The translations under genes were made by a program, and so were the position numbers. A stretch of 64,000 nt of DNA from Larimichthys crocea. Its lineage: Eukaryota; Chordata; Actinopteri; Sciaenidae. Positions 10,181 through 19,479 of this stretch are shown piece by piece. The stretch spans positions 25,229,320 to 25,293,319 of the forward strand of contig NC_040016.1 in NCBI RefSeq assembly GCF_000972845.2, given 5' to 3'. Under the pieces are notes generated by a model that was not told where the DNA came from, did no database searches, and worked only from the letters and a program-made list of their open reading frames with translations. Numbering within the stretch: the stretch's first letter is position 1; each line of letters opens with the position of its first letter.

Positions 10181-11340
10181 TCACTTTCCTGAGATTTTCT
10201 GGGTTTTCACACTCGCGCTGGAAGTGACCATCTTCACCACACCTGTAGCAAAAGACATCAGCACTTCCTGAGGTTTAGGAGCTCTCTCCTTTCCATGTGT
10301 ATATTTCCCCACAGCTTTCTGGGCGTGTTTCTGGGCTACATGCTGTGGTGAATTTTCTGATGTGGCTACAGAGGCAGAAAGCAGGCGGGCAACATCACTT
10401 TTAAGCCCCTGAAGCTCCTTTTTAAGACTCTCCATTGCATTCATTTTCCACTATGACAGGTACTGGTGCAGGCTCTGGCTGTTTTGGCACCACTGAAGTT
10501 GTAGCACACCCTGCACACCTAATCACAGATGAAGAAGCAACCTTCTTTACCTGTTCTCTTTCCAGAACCATCCCCTCTTCTTACCTTACATCACGAAGTA
10601 GCTCAGTGAAGCTTGGAGGAGGCTTTAGTTTGTAAGTCATTCTTATGCGAAGGGCAGCAAGATCATGGGTGAGAGCACCTCTTGCGATTTGGTCAATGCG
10701 TGCCAGATTCATGTCAGCCACATCAATTCCACCTTGTCTAGCCTGAGTAAGTATTCTGACAGCTTCTCAGCTTCTTGTTGGAATGTGTTACGGAACCTCA
10801 CCATGAGATCAGCTGCACTGTCTGTAGTCCCAAAAGCTATTTCTAGGGTCTTAAGATACTCACTGGCAGTGGCATGGGGGTTAGTGGCTCTCAATCCCTG
10901 GACAATGTCTGCTGCTGGCCCTTTAAGACCATCAGCTATTCTCTGCTTTTTGACGACATCAGAACACTGCCACTCATCCAACATGTGGGTGGTCTGTTCC
11001 GCCCACGCGTCATACTCCTCTTCTCCATGTGGAGTTGGTTTCACGCCTGAGAACAAGCGAAGTCTGTGATAGCCTTGTCAGTCGCCAGGCTGGGCTTGAC
11101 ATTTTTCAACTAGTGAAGAGATAGCATAAACAAGCTCTGTGTTCAAGTCTGGAGCAGTAGGTGGAGCAGGACTAGGGCTAAACAAGCCTGTGACATCATT
11201 TAAAGTCTTCCCTTCACTGGCTAGGAGTGGAATGACGCTAGCTTGGACTGAAAACCTTCTTTATCACCTGGTATGTGGGAACTTTGAGTCTCAGGGACAC
11301 ATACTGCCCAAAGTCCTGATTGATCTCTAGCTACCAACTG
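10181..11340 (-). pseudogene. Gypsy gag of the PNMA-like type, with CCHC knuckle, broken
   Basis: The minus strand from about 11070 reads FSGVKPTPHGEEEYDAW and continues through FGTTDSAADLMVRFRNTFQQ to 10709. This is the capsid region typical of Gypsy elements related to vertebrate PNMA genes. A zinc knuckle CYRCGEDGHFQREC lies at 10250-10209, in a frame different from its surroundings. Upstream, TAPDLNTELVYAISSLVEKC (about 11150-11090) is the N-terminal part, cut off by a stop. Several frameshifts and stops make it a pseudogene. It is not a host PNMA gene because protease, reverse transcriptase and LTRs follow. Confidence 0.85.
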
Positions 11341-11411
11341 TTCAGGTATGTTACATTGACTTTTTTTTCACATTTATTTGCTCACAAATACAAGAAACAG
11401 TAAACAATATG

Positions 11412-11429
11412 ATCCCGGATGAGCCCCCA
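11412..11429 (-). other. Primer binding site, tRNA-Pro type
   Basis: On the minus strand, two bases inside the LTR end, the sequence is TGGGGGCTCATCCGGGAT. This is complementary to the 3' end of tRNA-Pro, with one change from the classical proline primer site, and it sits at the correct position between LTR and gag. Confidence 0.8.
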
Positions 11430-11431
11430 CG

Positions 11432-11689
11432 TGTAGCCCTTCCACTCAACTCCAATTTTGCTACAGAATAATCATGGCGAACCTCTTTTCACCTGTTAAC
11501 ACCTCATGCATGGGAGGCCGGTTGGAGGGAGTCTACCAAAATAAATAAATTGGGATATATCTACTTTAACTAGAGCATACGACCCTGCCTAGAGTGCAGA
11601 GAGGCCTGGTTAGCTGATTTTATAGCTATATTGTTTATGTGAGCTTACAACCTCCCATGCATACCTGTAACACACCATACAGGGCTCAA
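11432..11689 (-). mobile_element. Upstream LTR of the Gypsy element, interrupted
   Basis: Begins TGTAGCCCTTCC next to the primer site and shares 91 bases with the truncated LTR at 8322. It runs on to 11689, where a hAT element (11690-12792) begins. Sequence after 12797 may be the outer remainder of the LTR, but its exact outer end is not clear and no convincing target duplication was found for the whole element. Confidence 0.7.
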
Positions 11690-12157
11690 CATAACATTTT
11701 TTCCCTACTGGCCCCTCGGGCCAGTAGATCAGAGTTTTACTGGCCCCTTGGGTATTTTCACTGGCCCGGCTGACAAAAATGAAAATAACTCTTTTTTTTA
11801 ACCTAAATTTTAATTTATTAAATTCATTGCATTTACATTTTACAATTTACAGATTTCAGATAATAATTTCTCTTTCTAATGTCAATAACTAAGAACGCAT
11901 CCGCCGTAGAACACAATCACATAGAACAGTGAGAGGAAAAAATTTGTGTGTGTGTGTGTGTGTTCACTCCAAGCCCCTTCTGTCTGCTGCTGCAAGCCAC
12001 CTGTCCACCACAGACATGGAGTTAAAGTGCTCAAGGTCTGGACCCTCCAGACATTTCCAAACCTGAAAAATAAAAAAGTAGTAGTTAGGACAACGTATCC
12101 ACAAGGTATTATAGTTTTAGTTTCTTGTGATCAGATAAGTAAATAAGGATAGGATGT

Positions 12158-12419
12158 AATCATACCTGCTTACTGTTTCGGCTGTAGCTTCAGCCTTCGT
12201 CGGAGCTGTCAAAGCGTCTTGGTGTGACGTGTCTTAAAACAGCTGACAGGGACGGGAAACCTTTCAAAATAAAGTTCCCCAGCCCAGCCGCGCCTGTCCT
12301 CCGCCCTCACGCCACCGGTGGAGATCGGTGTCCCAGGTATGTGGGAGACACGTCACAAGACGCTTTGACAGCTCTGACGAAGGCTGAAGCTACAGCCGAA
12401 ACTGTAAGCAGGTATGATT
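12158..12419. mobile_element. Foldback (long inverted repeat) nested in the hAT element
   Basis: About 75 bases at 12158-12232 are repeated in reverse complement at about 12345-12419, almost without change (for example CTGTAGCTTCAGCCTTCGTC against its inverse). The spacer is roughly 110 bases, GC-rich, with a CCACCGGTGG palindrome. It may be a small foldback transposon, or an inverted duplication of a transposase exon edge, because the outer arms carry GTAAG/CTTAC strings. Confidence 0.75.
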
Positions 12420-12508
12420 GTTTTGGATCTAAACAGTATGAGCACTATGAAACTGTATGAGCAAATTTACACACTACAAATTTGTAACTTTTAGTTTTGA
12501 ACTTTAAC

Positions 12509-12790
12509 TCACCTTCGACATGCCACATCGGAGCAATATTGGGACCCGACGTCGACACTGTTCTTCAGAAGAGCGACAGTCTTTTCGAACGACACGAAGG
12601 GCTGCTCAGATTTAATTGTGTGGTAGGCAGCGTTGATTAGTTTAGTCACCTGCTGCTGACGCTCAGCGGTAGCCGTCTCGCCCAAACGTTCAGCGGACTG
12701 GCAGCCGGGTTTCGATTTACCCATGACTCTGACATCATCTTGCCCTGCATGTACTTTTACTGGCCCCGGGCCATGGGTTATGTCGGACCC
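12509..12790 (-). pseudogene. hAT transposase fragment
   Basis: The minus-strand frame reads through ERQQQVTKLINAAYHTIKSE and QPFVSFEKTVALLKNSVDVG. This resembles the segment of ZNF862/KIAA1586-like hAT transposases in which a short domain (PFSDFPxLVxLxxxNGV) precedes the catalytic core. No catalytic region follows in the element, so it is a non-functional remnant inside the hAT at 11690-12792. The start of the frame lies outside the inverted repeats and is chance. Confidence 0.6.
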
Positions 12791-12904
12791 TGCCATAGCC
12801 CTACCAACACCACATTCATCAAGCATGAATAAACATTTCGACCGCAAATATACTGTGCAACAACATGGGTGTTTATTAACAAAAAAAACGCAATCACCCT
12901 TAAC

Positions 12905-14891
12905 CAGGGTTCTTGCACCATTTTAAAAGTCAAATTTAATGCTTTTTAAGACCTTTTTAAGACCTCAACAAATATAATTTAAGACCCAAAAATGTCGGTA
13001 GAAAATACTTTTTTATTGTAAACACAATAAAACACGCAGTTTCCATCATGGTTCAGTAGCAGCCATTTGTTAATCCTGCAAAAATTATTTTTTCTAAATA
13101 AGGAGAAGGAATAATAACACTTCCAACACTTAAAGCAGTCTCCAGTTTAAATAAGTCCTCAAAACAGCTTGTCCCAAGCCTGAAGGTTGAAAAATAATGT
13201 ACATAACTGAAACCAATCAACAGAGAGGTCCATTGTTTTCTAACATCCCAAATTCTCCTCAAGACATGTAGTGTAGCTCCACCAACTTGCCACACCATGA
13301 AGCCATTCTTGAATGAGTTGTGCATCCCAATTAGTTGTAGTTGGGCTCCACCACACTGCTCTCTGTGTTCCTCTTGTAAGAGTTCAACAAACTTCCAGTT
13401 AACATGAGGCCCATCCATCGACAGTAAGAGCATGTTGTTTGGATTCAGCTCCTTTGTCATTTCCTGCACAAATGGGGGAAAAAAAAGGGGAAATTATCAA
13501 TTCAATGTGCCAAGATAAAAATACTACTACTTGTCCTATAAATGTAATGGTAAATTTTGCAAATTAGACTAATTATTTTCTATAGGTTTACTAACTGGTT
13601 AAATCATGTATTCTGTGCTAAAATACAACATATCTACAACATTGCTTCATCCTGCATCTCTATTTACAGCTCATTAGCTCTTATGTGAATGTTTACTGTT
13701 GCTATGGCAACAAGTGACAGCCGAAGTTAACAGCTGTTACCTAGATTTGTCCTACCGTTCCACCAACAACCGGTAAAGTCACAAATCGGCATATTTAGAC
13801 AAAAATCAACTACCAACAGTTACACACCTTAAACTCTGAGCTAATGTGTTGTTACCTTTCAGATTGTCAAAATCATCGTAGACTGTGACCTGAATAAAAT
13901 AATTTCAAACACAATCGTAACGTTACTTACATTGAAATGACCCAACATGTCCTCGGCTCTGGAGTGACCCATGAACTCCGACCCATAGTAGCGGGAGATG
14001 ACGTGCTGTGTTCCCGTCGCATCTGTGCTCCAGAACCGCAAATGAAGGTCCATTTGTTTAGTCTTTGTAGTTTTGTTCATGCTCTCATCAAACATGACAA
14101 CGTATGTCTTCTCACTGACGCTGCACGACAGCTCCTTTTTGATGAATGAAGCGATGCCATATTTGGCGATGTATGTCGTTTTATTTTCCCCACAGGTGAA
14201 TGACTTGGCAAGCTGGGAATCGGGGAACATGGCAGCAAAGACGCCACTTATGTCTTCGTTGGATTTAAATGAATTGTGCCTCACAACAGTGTGGAGAACC
14301 CACAGTACCTCTGCCTTTTGTGTCTCTGGTGGTGAAATGAAGCTCGTCATAGCTGACTGAGAGGCGACGTCTGAAGTAACTTTAGGTTGTGCTGCAAACA
14401 ACGCAGGGATTAACCTGGCCCCGCTAAGGCAAGCTGCTGCCGCATACCGCTGGTGTTTGTCTCCTTTCATGTGCGACTCGACGGCTTTGAGCCCCATGGT
14501 CCCTAACGAAAAGGTCTTTTTGCATAATTTGCACATGGCGTTGTTGTTATTTTCAGCAGGGGCCAACCATCTCTTGAATATATCATCTTCCATCCATTTT
14601 TCATTAAATTTGCACTTTCTCATCTTCTCATCTTTCCGCTCACCTCAACAACAGTGACAGTGACACGCAGCCTGATGTTATAACATCTATTAATCGCGAA
14701 GTCTCCTATTTACTGCACGGTAAGTTAATGAAACAAATACAGTGCTTTCCCATCGACATTAAACACACCGCTTGGAAATTTAATACCTACAGCAAATTTA
14801 CGGTAAATTTAAGACAATTTAAGACCTTAATTACCCGGATTTTAATTTAAGACATTTTAAGACTTTTTAAAAAGGACCCGCGGGAACCCTG
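12905..14891 (-). mobile_element. Second hAT element, about 2 kb, with intron-containing transposase
   Basis: The left end CAGGGTTCTTGC and the right end read inward, CAGGGTTCCCGC, are inverted repeats. Several TTTAAGAC strings lie just inside each end (12947-12990 and 14815-14870) and may be transposase-binding subterminal repeats. No clear 8-bp duplication was found. The minus-strand gene inside has two exons and a poly(A) signal (AATAAA, at 13017-13012). Confidence 0.8.
13053..14623 (-). CDS. BED-finger hAT transposase, two exons, C-terminally short
   Basis: Exon 1 is 14623-13931 (231 codons) and ends at a GTAAGT donor. Exon 2 is 13463-13053 after a TTTGTGCAG acceptor and ends in TGA. The phase is 0 at both sides, giving 367 residues. 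The N-terminus has a BED-type zinc finger (MCKLC, then H-x5-H in SHMKGDKH). MFPDSQLAKSFTCGENKTTY and VVMFDESMNK follow, and exon 2 has LLLSMDGPHVNWKFVE, all typical of a hAT transposase family common in fish. The expected catalytic remainder and C-terminal dimerisation region are missing, so activity is unlikely. The spliced structure is open throughout, which argues for moderate age. Confidence 0.75.
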
Positions 14892-14939
14892 TTTAAGTCA
14901 AATAAAATTAAAATAATAATACCCGGGGTTTTGTAAACT

Positions 14940-15660
14940 CAGTCATGGTACCATGTGTTGGCGCGCATGTTGGAGCTCATTTGAATCCTCGTGAAAACGT
15001 GTTCCTCAGTACTCACTGATCCTTGGAGATTCAGAAACACAGCTGGTCAGTTGTCATCAAACCTTCTGTTCGATGATGAAAAGTGACGTGAGATGAAGAA
15101 ACTGGTCCTGACGAGACGTCCGTGCATCAGCAGGTTTCCATAGCGACAGCGAAGTCCTGAGCGCCCTCGACAGCAGCAGCATGCGTGGCGGCGTGTAGGC
15201 TTGAGGCACACTAGGTAGAAATTCACAACACTAATAAACTCACTATTCATTCCCGTACACTGTTCACACTGTCATTAGTTCACGTAATGTCCATACTCAC
15301 TCAGAAAACACAATATTCTCCTTTTCCTTCCAGCTAGCGGGGGCTAAGCTAACTAACAGAAAATGGCGTCATCGACATTTAATAATAATCTCCAAACATG
15401 GCTCACATTTACATTTTACACCTGTAATTTAACACACCTGACACCTGTAACTTAACACACCTGACACCTGTAACTTAACACACCTGACTCTTTGTCGCGT
15501 TGATATTTTTCCCGCGCGTCTCTTGTTGCTAACCTCAGCGTTTCCCGCTCGTTTTGTTAGTCCCGCCCCCTTCTCAGAATCCGATAGGTCGGTGACCCTC
15601 ATCTTTGACAGGCGCGGATTGGCCGATAACAGATTGACACCTGTCTGCTCAAATGAACAA
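14940..15660. promoter_or_regulatory. CpG-rich, promoter-like stretch without an obvious gene
   Basis: CpG is much more frequent than in the surroundings. A GC box (CCCGCCCCC, about 15564) and an inverted CCAAT box (GGATTGGCC, about 15616) lie close together. GCTAGCGGGGGCTAAGCTAAC upstream of an ATGGCG at about 15363 resembles a fish 5' untranslated region, but the frame from that ATG is short and unrecognised. This may be a retained promoter or first exon of a gene whose body is outside or lost. Confidence 0.35.
15418..15486 (+). repeat. Three tandem copies of a 23-base unit
   Basis: ACACCTGTAACTTAACACACCTG is present three times head to tail, the first copy with one change. It lies inside the CpG-rich stretch. 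Confidence 0.9.
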
Positions 15661-15719
15661 AAGGAACGTCATGAGGCGTTCACAGACCGTTAGGAACATG
15701 GGACATTTTAGTACCTTCC

Positions 15720-16320
15720 CAAATTTTTATTTTTATTTATTTTATTTATCAAAGGATAACCCCTTGAGATGTATCATCTCGTTTTCGAGGGGGTCCTTGT
15801 TGCCAGCAGAGATATACAATGTTTACAGACGATACAAAGACGCAGACACCCATTCACCACAATGCTCCAATAGGCCCCTCTCCCATACATATACATGGAC
15901 AAAATAAGAATGACACAGAACACAACTGCAGCAATATAAAAGCAAAACTAGGGCTATTTTGATACATATGCACACATGCACACAGAGCACCTATGCATGC
16001 CCACCTATAAAATCAAAAACAAGAACAGGACGTTTGGAAGTGAGTAAGTAGAGAGGATTTAAAGTGATGAAAGGAGGTTATAGACCTAATTATTCCAGTC
16101 TGCTGGGGCTTTAGATTTAAATGCATGTCGACCAATTTCTTTGTTAATTCGTGGAGTAAGAAAGAAAAGTTGATCAGTATGTCTTAAATTGTATTGTGAG
16201 CTGAGTGGAATCAGATATAGTTTCAAATAGGAAGGGAAATTGAAGTAGCTGCACTTAAAAATGAGTAGTAACCAGTGAACATGCCTCCTGGAATAAAGTA
16301 CAAATACAACTTTCTCCATA
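15720..16320 (-). mobile_element. 5'-truncated LINE, C-terminal end and 3' tail
   Basis: The minus-strand frame 16319-16086 ends in YNLRHTDQLFFLTPR and FKSKAPADWNN, typical of the last residues of jockey-superfamily reverse transcriptases (L2/CR1/Rex1-like). The 3' region contains two small hairpins next to each other (GAGATG...CATCTC at 15766-15780 and CTCG...CGAG) and ends in TAAATAAA-type repeats, as usual for LINE 3' ends. Everything upstream of the C-terminus is missing. Confidence 0.75.
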
Positions 16321-16329
16321 TCAGTGAAG

Positions 16330-16733
16330 CTTACTTAACAACAGCAGCAACTTGAAACACAAAGAACAAAACGTTATCATTTGTAGCAGGGCGCTACATC
16401 AATAACTAAATATACTGTGCGTGTCTTGAGCAGACTATCCAGCAGCTGCTTAAAGGAGCAACAAGACACATTTTACCAGCCTGTCTTCCCAAAGTCAGCC
16501 TAATACACTTCTGCAGATTGATAACATCTCAGATGTTACTTTTGATCATGCTTACACATATTTATCTCTCTTTATGTCTCTCCCTTTATGTTACAGTAAT
16601 CAGAGTCTCAAGCTGTGACGCTCTTATTTCTGTTCAGAGTAGCAAAGATTTCACGAAGGAGCTCGAGTGCAGATACAAGAGAAAGAGAGAGAGAGGCATC
16701 CCTATTTTGGAAATGTATTATTGATTTGACTAA

Positions 16734-16774
<41 letters not shown>

Positions 16775-16970
16775 TTCTTACCTATCAGAACCAACTCAGT
16801 TAGAATATTACTATTACATTTTATTTCTTTGCCATTTCATTCAAGTAATTAGATGTGTGTTAACTGAAGATCCAATTAACAAAAAAACATAAAAAAGATA
16901 TTCATAACTTGGATTATTAAATCATTATAGAAAAGATTAGATATAATACAAAAAATAGGACTATTGATTA

Positions 16971-17011
<41 letters not shown>

Positions 17012-17220
17012 TTATATTAGAGATATATATATATATAGTTATAAATAAAACGGGCTGCCAGTAGAAAGAATGTGCACTCTGTGTCTGAATGGCATTTACC
17101 AGCTGTGGTTAGCATGCATATATGAATGTTTATCATTCTGCTTATTTAATTCATAATTTGTATATAGATAGACCTGTCCGAAAAGGTTTATTTGTGTTTG
17201 TTAAACCAAAGGAAACTTTT
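16330..17220. repeat. AT-rich stretch with (TAA)n and (TA)n microsatellites
   Basis: A (TAA)n run of about 13 units lies at 16737-16774, and a (TA)n run at 16973-17008 is followed by a second short TA run at 17022-17036. No coding sequence is recognised. Confidence 0.85.
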
Positions 17221-17259
17221 TTTGCACCATTTTTTGCACAATTTTGCAGCCTAGACTGA

Positions 17260-17662
17260 AGTCAGACTCAGAAATAGAAGCCGGTCCATGAAATAAACCG
17301 TGTTGTGCTCGTCTTGCTCTCGTGAAGCTGCAGCATCACCAATCTGGGAACCCACATGAGCTTTGAGTCTGGGGAAGCGGGCGTGGAGAGAAACAACTCT
17401 CCAGTATTTTGAATTTGGACTGCAGTACCTATTTTAACCACTAGCCGTCAGTGTTACACGAAAAGTTGCACACCTACAGTGTACAACGTGGCATGCCTGA
17501 TTTAGAGCCCGTGTTTAGTTGGTTTGTTCTGGTTTACTGTAGAAACATGGCATACTCCTCGGAAGAGGACCCATAAAATATTTAGAAGGCTTATTCCATT
17601 TCTGCCAAGTCTGTCTCCTGTAAATAGAGCCCACTGAAGCTTACACACTGGACCCTTTAAGG
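17260..17662 (+). mobile_element. Probable non-autonomous DNA transposon copy
   Basis: The text from CATGAAATAAACC through ACATGGCATACTCC and GAGGACCCATAAAATA to ACACACTGGACCCTTTAA looks like a widespread teleost repeat ending in TTACACACTGGACCTTTAA. I recognise the 3' end from general experience of fish sequence and cannot give a family name or ends. Confidence 0.4.
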
Positions 17663-17759
17663 GGATTTAGAGAGTTTTAATGGATAATATAATATCAGTG
17701 AATTTTAAGGGGATCATGCAGACACTTTGGCTTGTGGGAGAAAATATAAAAATGGTTTT

Positions 17760-17880
17760 TCAGAGCAGCTGTAGACTCCTTGAGCAAGATACTGAACCCC
17801 AAATTGCTCCTGATGGCTGTGATGTCGGTGTGTGAATGTGCAGAACAGAGTGCTATATAAATCTAAGTCGGTTTATTATT
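17760..17880 (+). mobile_element. SINE fragment (tail part)
   Basis: GAGCAAGATACTGAACCCCAAATTGCTCC and the following GTGTGTGAATGTG...GTGCTATATAAAT match the body of a tRNA-derived fish SINE. The copy at 50195-50420 has the same string. The tRNA-like head is missing here. Confidence 0.6.
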
Positions 17881-17889
17881 ATTCAGTCA

Positions 17890-19015
17890 AGACATCACAT
17901 ACTACGGCCTCAGCAAATAACCAACTGTAAGGCGTCAAAAAACTACAGAGCCATTGACTGCTGACGTTCCCTCAAATGACGCATTGGAAGAATTTCTCTA
18001 AAACACATTTTCTCTGTCCATCTCTCATCATTTTTATCGTATCTCTCCTTCCATCTTAGTTCGGCCCACTGAAGACAAGAGGAAAAGATGAAAGAGAGGG
18101 AAACGTGGATGCAATAAGGGAAGCATTAAGAAATGGACCCTGTCTCTTTTTCATGTTATCTCGGTGAGTTGAATTGTACAAATGGGGGTACCGGCACACA
18201 CGGTTTCGATAGCCTCTCCTCAAAATAATTCATAGTGTTGCACTCTACACATTTTTTTTCCAAAAGTGACAGAAGCAGTTGTGTGTCCTTCCAAAGTACT
18301 CTCTCAATCTCTGTATGCAGTGCAAGTGATCATGTGGACCTCAAATGAAGTAAAAAAAAAACAACCTACCAATTCTAGTATGTGGATCTTTTGGTTGTAC
18401 TATCTCCTAACATGGTACTGAATTACTACTCGTCTGTCGTAACTATGGTGAAGGGAGTGAAATTCTATTAATTAAGCACAAGACTCAAACTCTGCTCAAC
18501 AAGAAGATAAAACAGCCTCTGAACCAACCTCCACCTCCCATGTGCCATGAAAGAACAGCCCATCCATTCATTCATTTATCCCACTGCCCCCCAAAACCAG
18601 AACCAGCTTTCATCTCTCCGAAACTTCAACCAAGACGAGAAGCGTCAATATATTTTCGTAAAAGAGAGAACACATTGACAGTGCGGGCTGTACTCGTATC
18701 TGTATTTGCAGTCTACTGAAAGATCAATGTGAATGCCTGATAACATTGATGTGCCCTCTCTCTGTATCTTGAATGCAATGAGCAGATATCACGGCAATCT
18801 GTTGCAAGATTATGAAATATCTTGCTTGCTGAGCTGATGCTACATGTGATTGGCTTATCATTACAAACTCAATCTGTTTCATGCTCACACCTTAAGGTAA
18901 ATATAGACTTATGGTGGGATGAGTCATACTGGAGAAAGAGGCTGTTGAGTCTCAGGTTGTTAAATAGAAGTTACCCACCTCTGAATGCAATTAAACAAGT
19001 TTGCCAAGCTGTCAT
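17890..19015. other. Non-coding stretch, nothing recognised
   Basis: No coding frame, long repeat or RNA gene seen. Short poly-A and poly-T runs only. Confidence 0.4.
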
Positions 19016-19018
19016 GCA

Positions 19019-19470
19019 AGAATTGGGGTGATGGGTAGAGGCAATGAGCTCTTCCAAGACCTTCAGAACAACATTGTTGAGTTGCGTAACGATGGCACTG
19101 GTTACAGATAGACTTCTCAACTCCTGAGCACTGTTGGGGCCTTTATGTACAACGGAAAGGAACATCCCTCCATCATCAACTGACTACACAGATGAGCTCC
19201 TTGCAAGATTTTCAACCAGGCGGTGAAAAAGTTAATCAGAAGAGCAGCCTGAGAGCCAAAGACTCCACCGCAAGGTAATCGTGCATGATTTTGCTACACA
19301 AAATCTGGAGAAGCCTGTAGATTTCTGGGACTATGTGGTCAGGCGAGACAAAAATCCAACTTTGACTTACAAGCAGCAACAACATGATGTGCCATGTTTG
19401 TATCCAAACCATGAAGTTCTACAGATTGAGGTGGAAAGCATCATGGTATAGGTCTACACGCGAGAACATT
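19019..19470 (+). mobile_element. Decayed Tc1-like transposon
   Basis: Conceptual fragments such as DLQNNIVELRNDGTGYR, with HTH-like character, and nucleotide strings such as GCAAGATTTTCAACC, AATCAGAAGAGC, TTTCTGGGACTATGTGG and GAAAGCATCATGGTAT occur in the order expected of a Tc1 transposase gene. Stops and indels occur throughout. Terminal inverted repeats are not evident. Confidence 0.45.
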
Positions 19471-19479
19471 GGTGGGAAA

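Larger units (their letters stand above)
11690..12792 (-). mobile_element. hAT element inserted in the Gypsy LTR
   Basis: Ends are inverted repeats: CAGGGCTCAACATAAC on the left and, read inward from the right, CAGGGTCCGACATAAC (13 of 16 equal). Both ends also carry a GGCCCG...GGGGCCAGTA motif. CCATA occurs directly before and directly after, a 5-bp duplication that is shorter than the usual 8 bp for hAT. The interior keeps a piece of transposase on the minus strand (12847-12509 frame). A GT run lies at 11946-11963. Confidence 0.75.

Noticed and set aside
10181..11056. Host PNMA gene
   Set aside because: Retropepsin, reverse transcriptase, a primer site and LTRs are in correct order around it, and the frame is broken.
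12905..14891. 8-bp target duplication for the second hAT element
   Set aside because: The flanks CCCTTAAC and TTTAAGTC do not match at any sensible offset, so no duplication is claimed.
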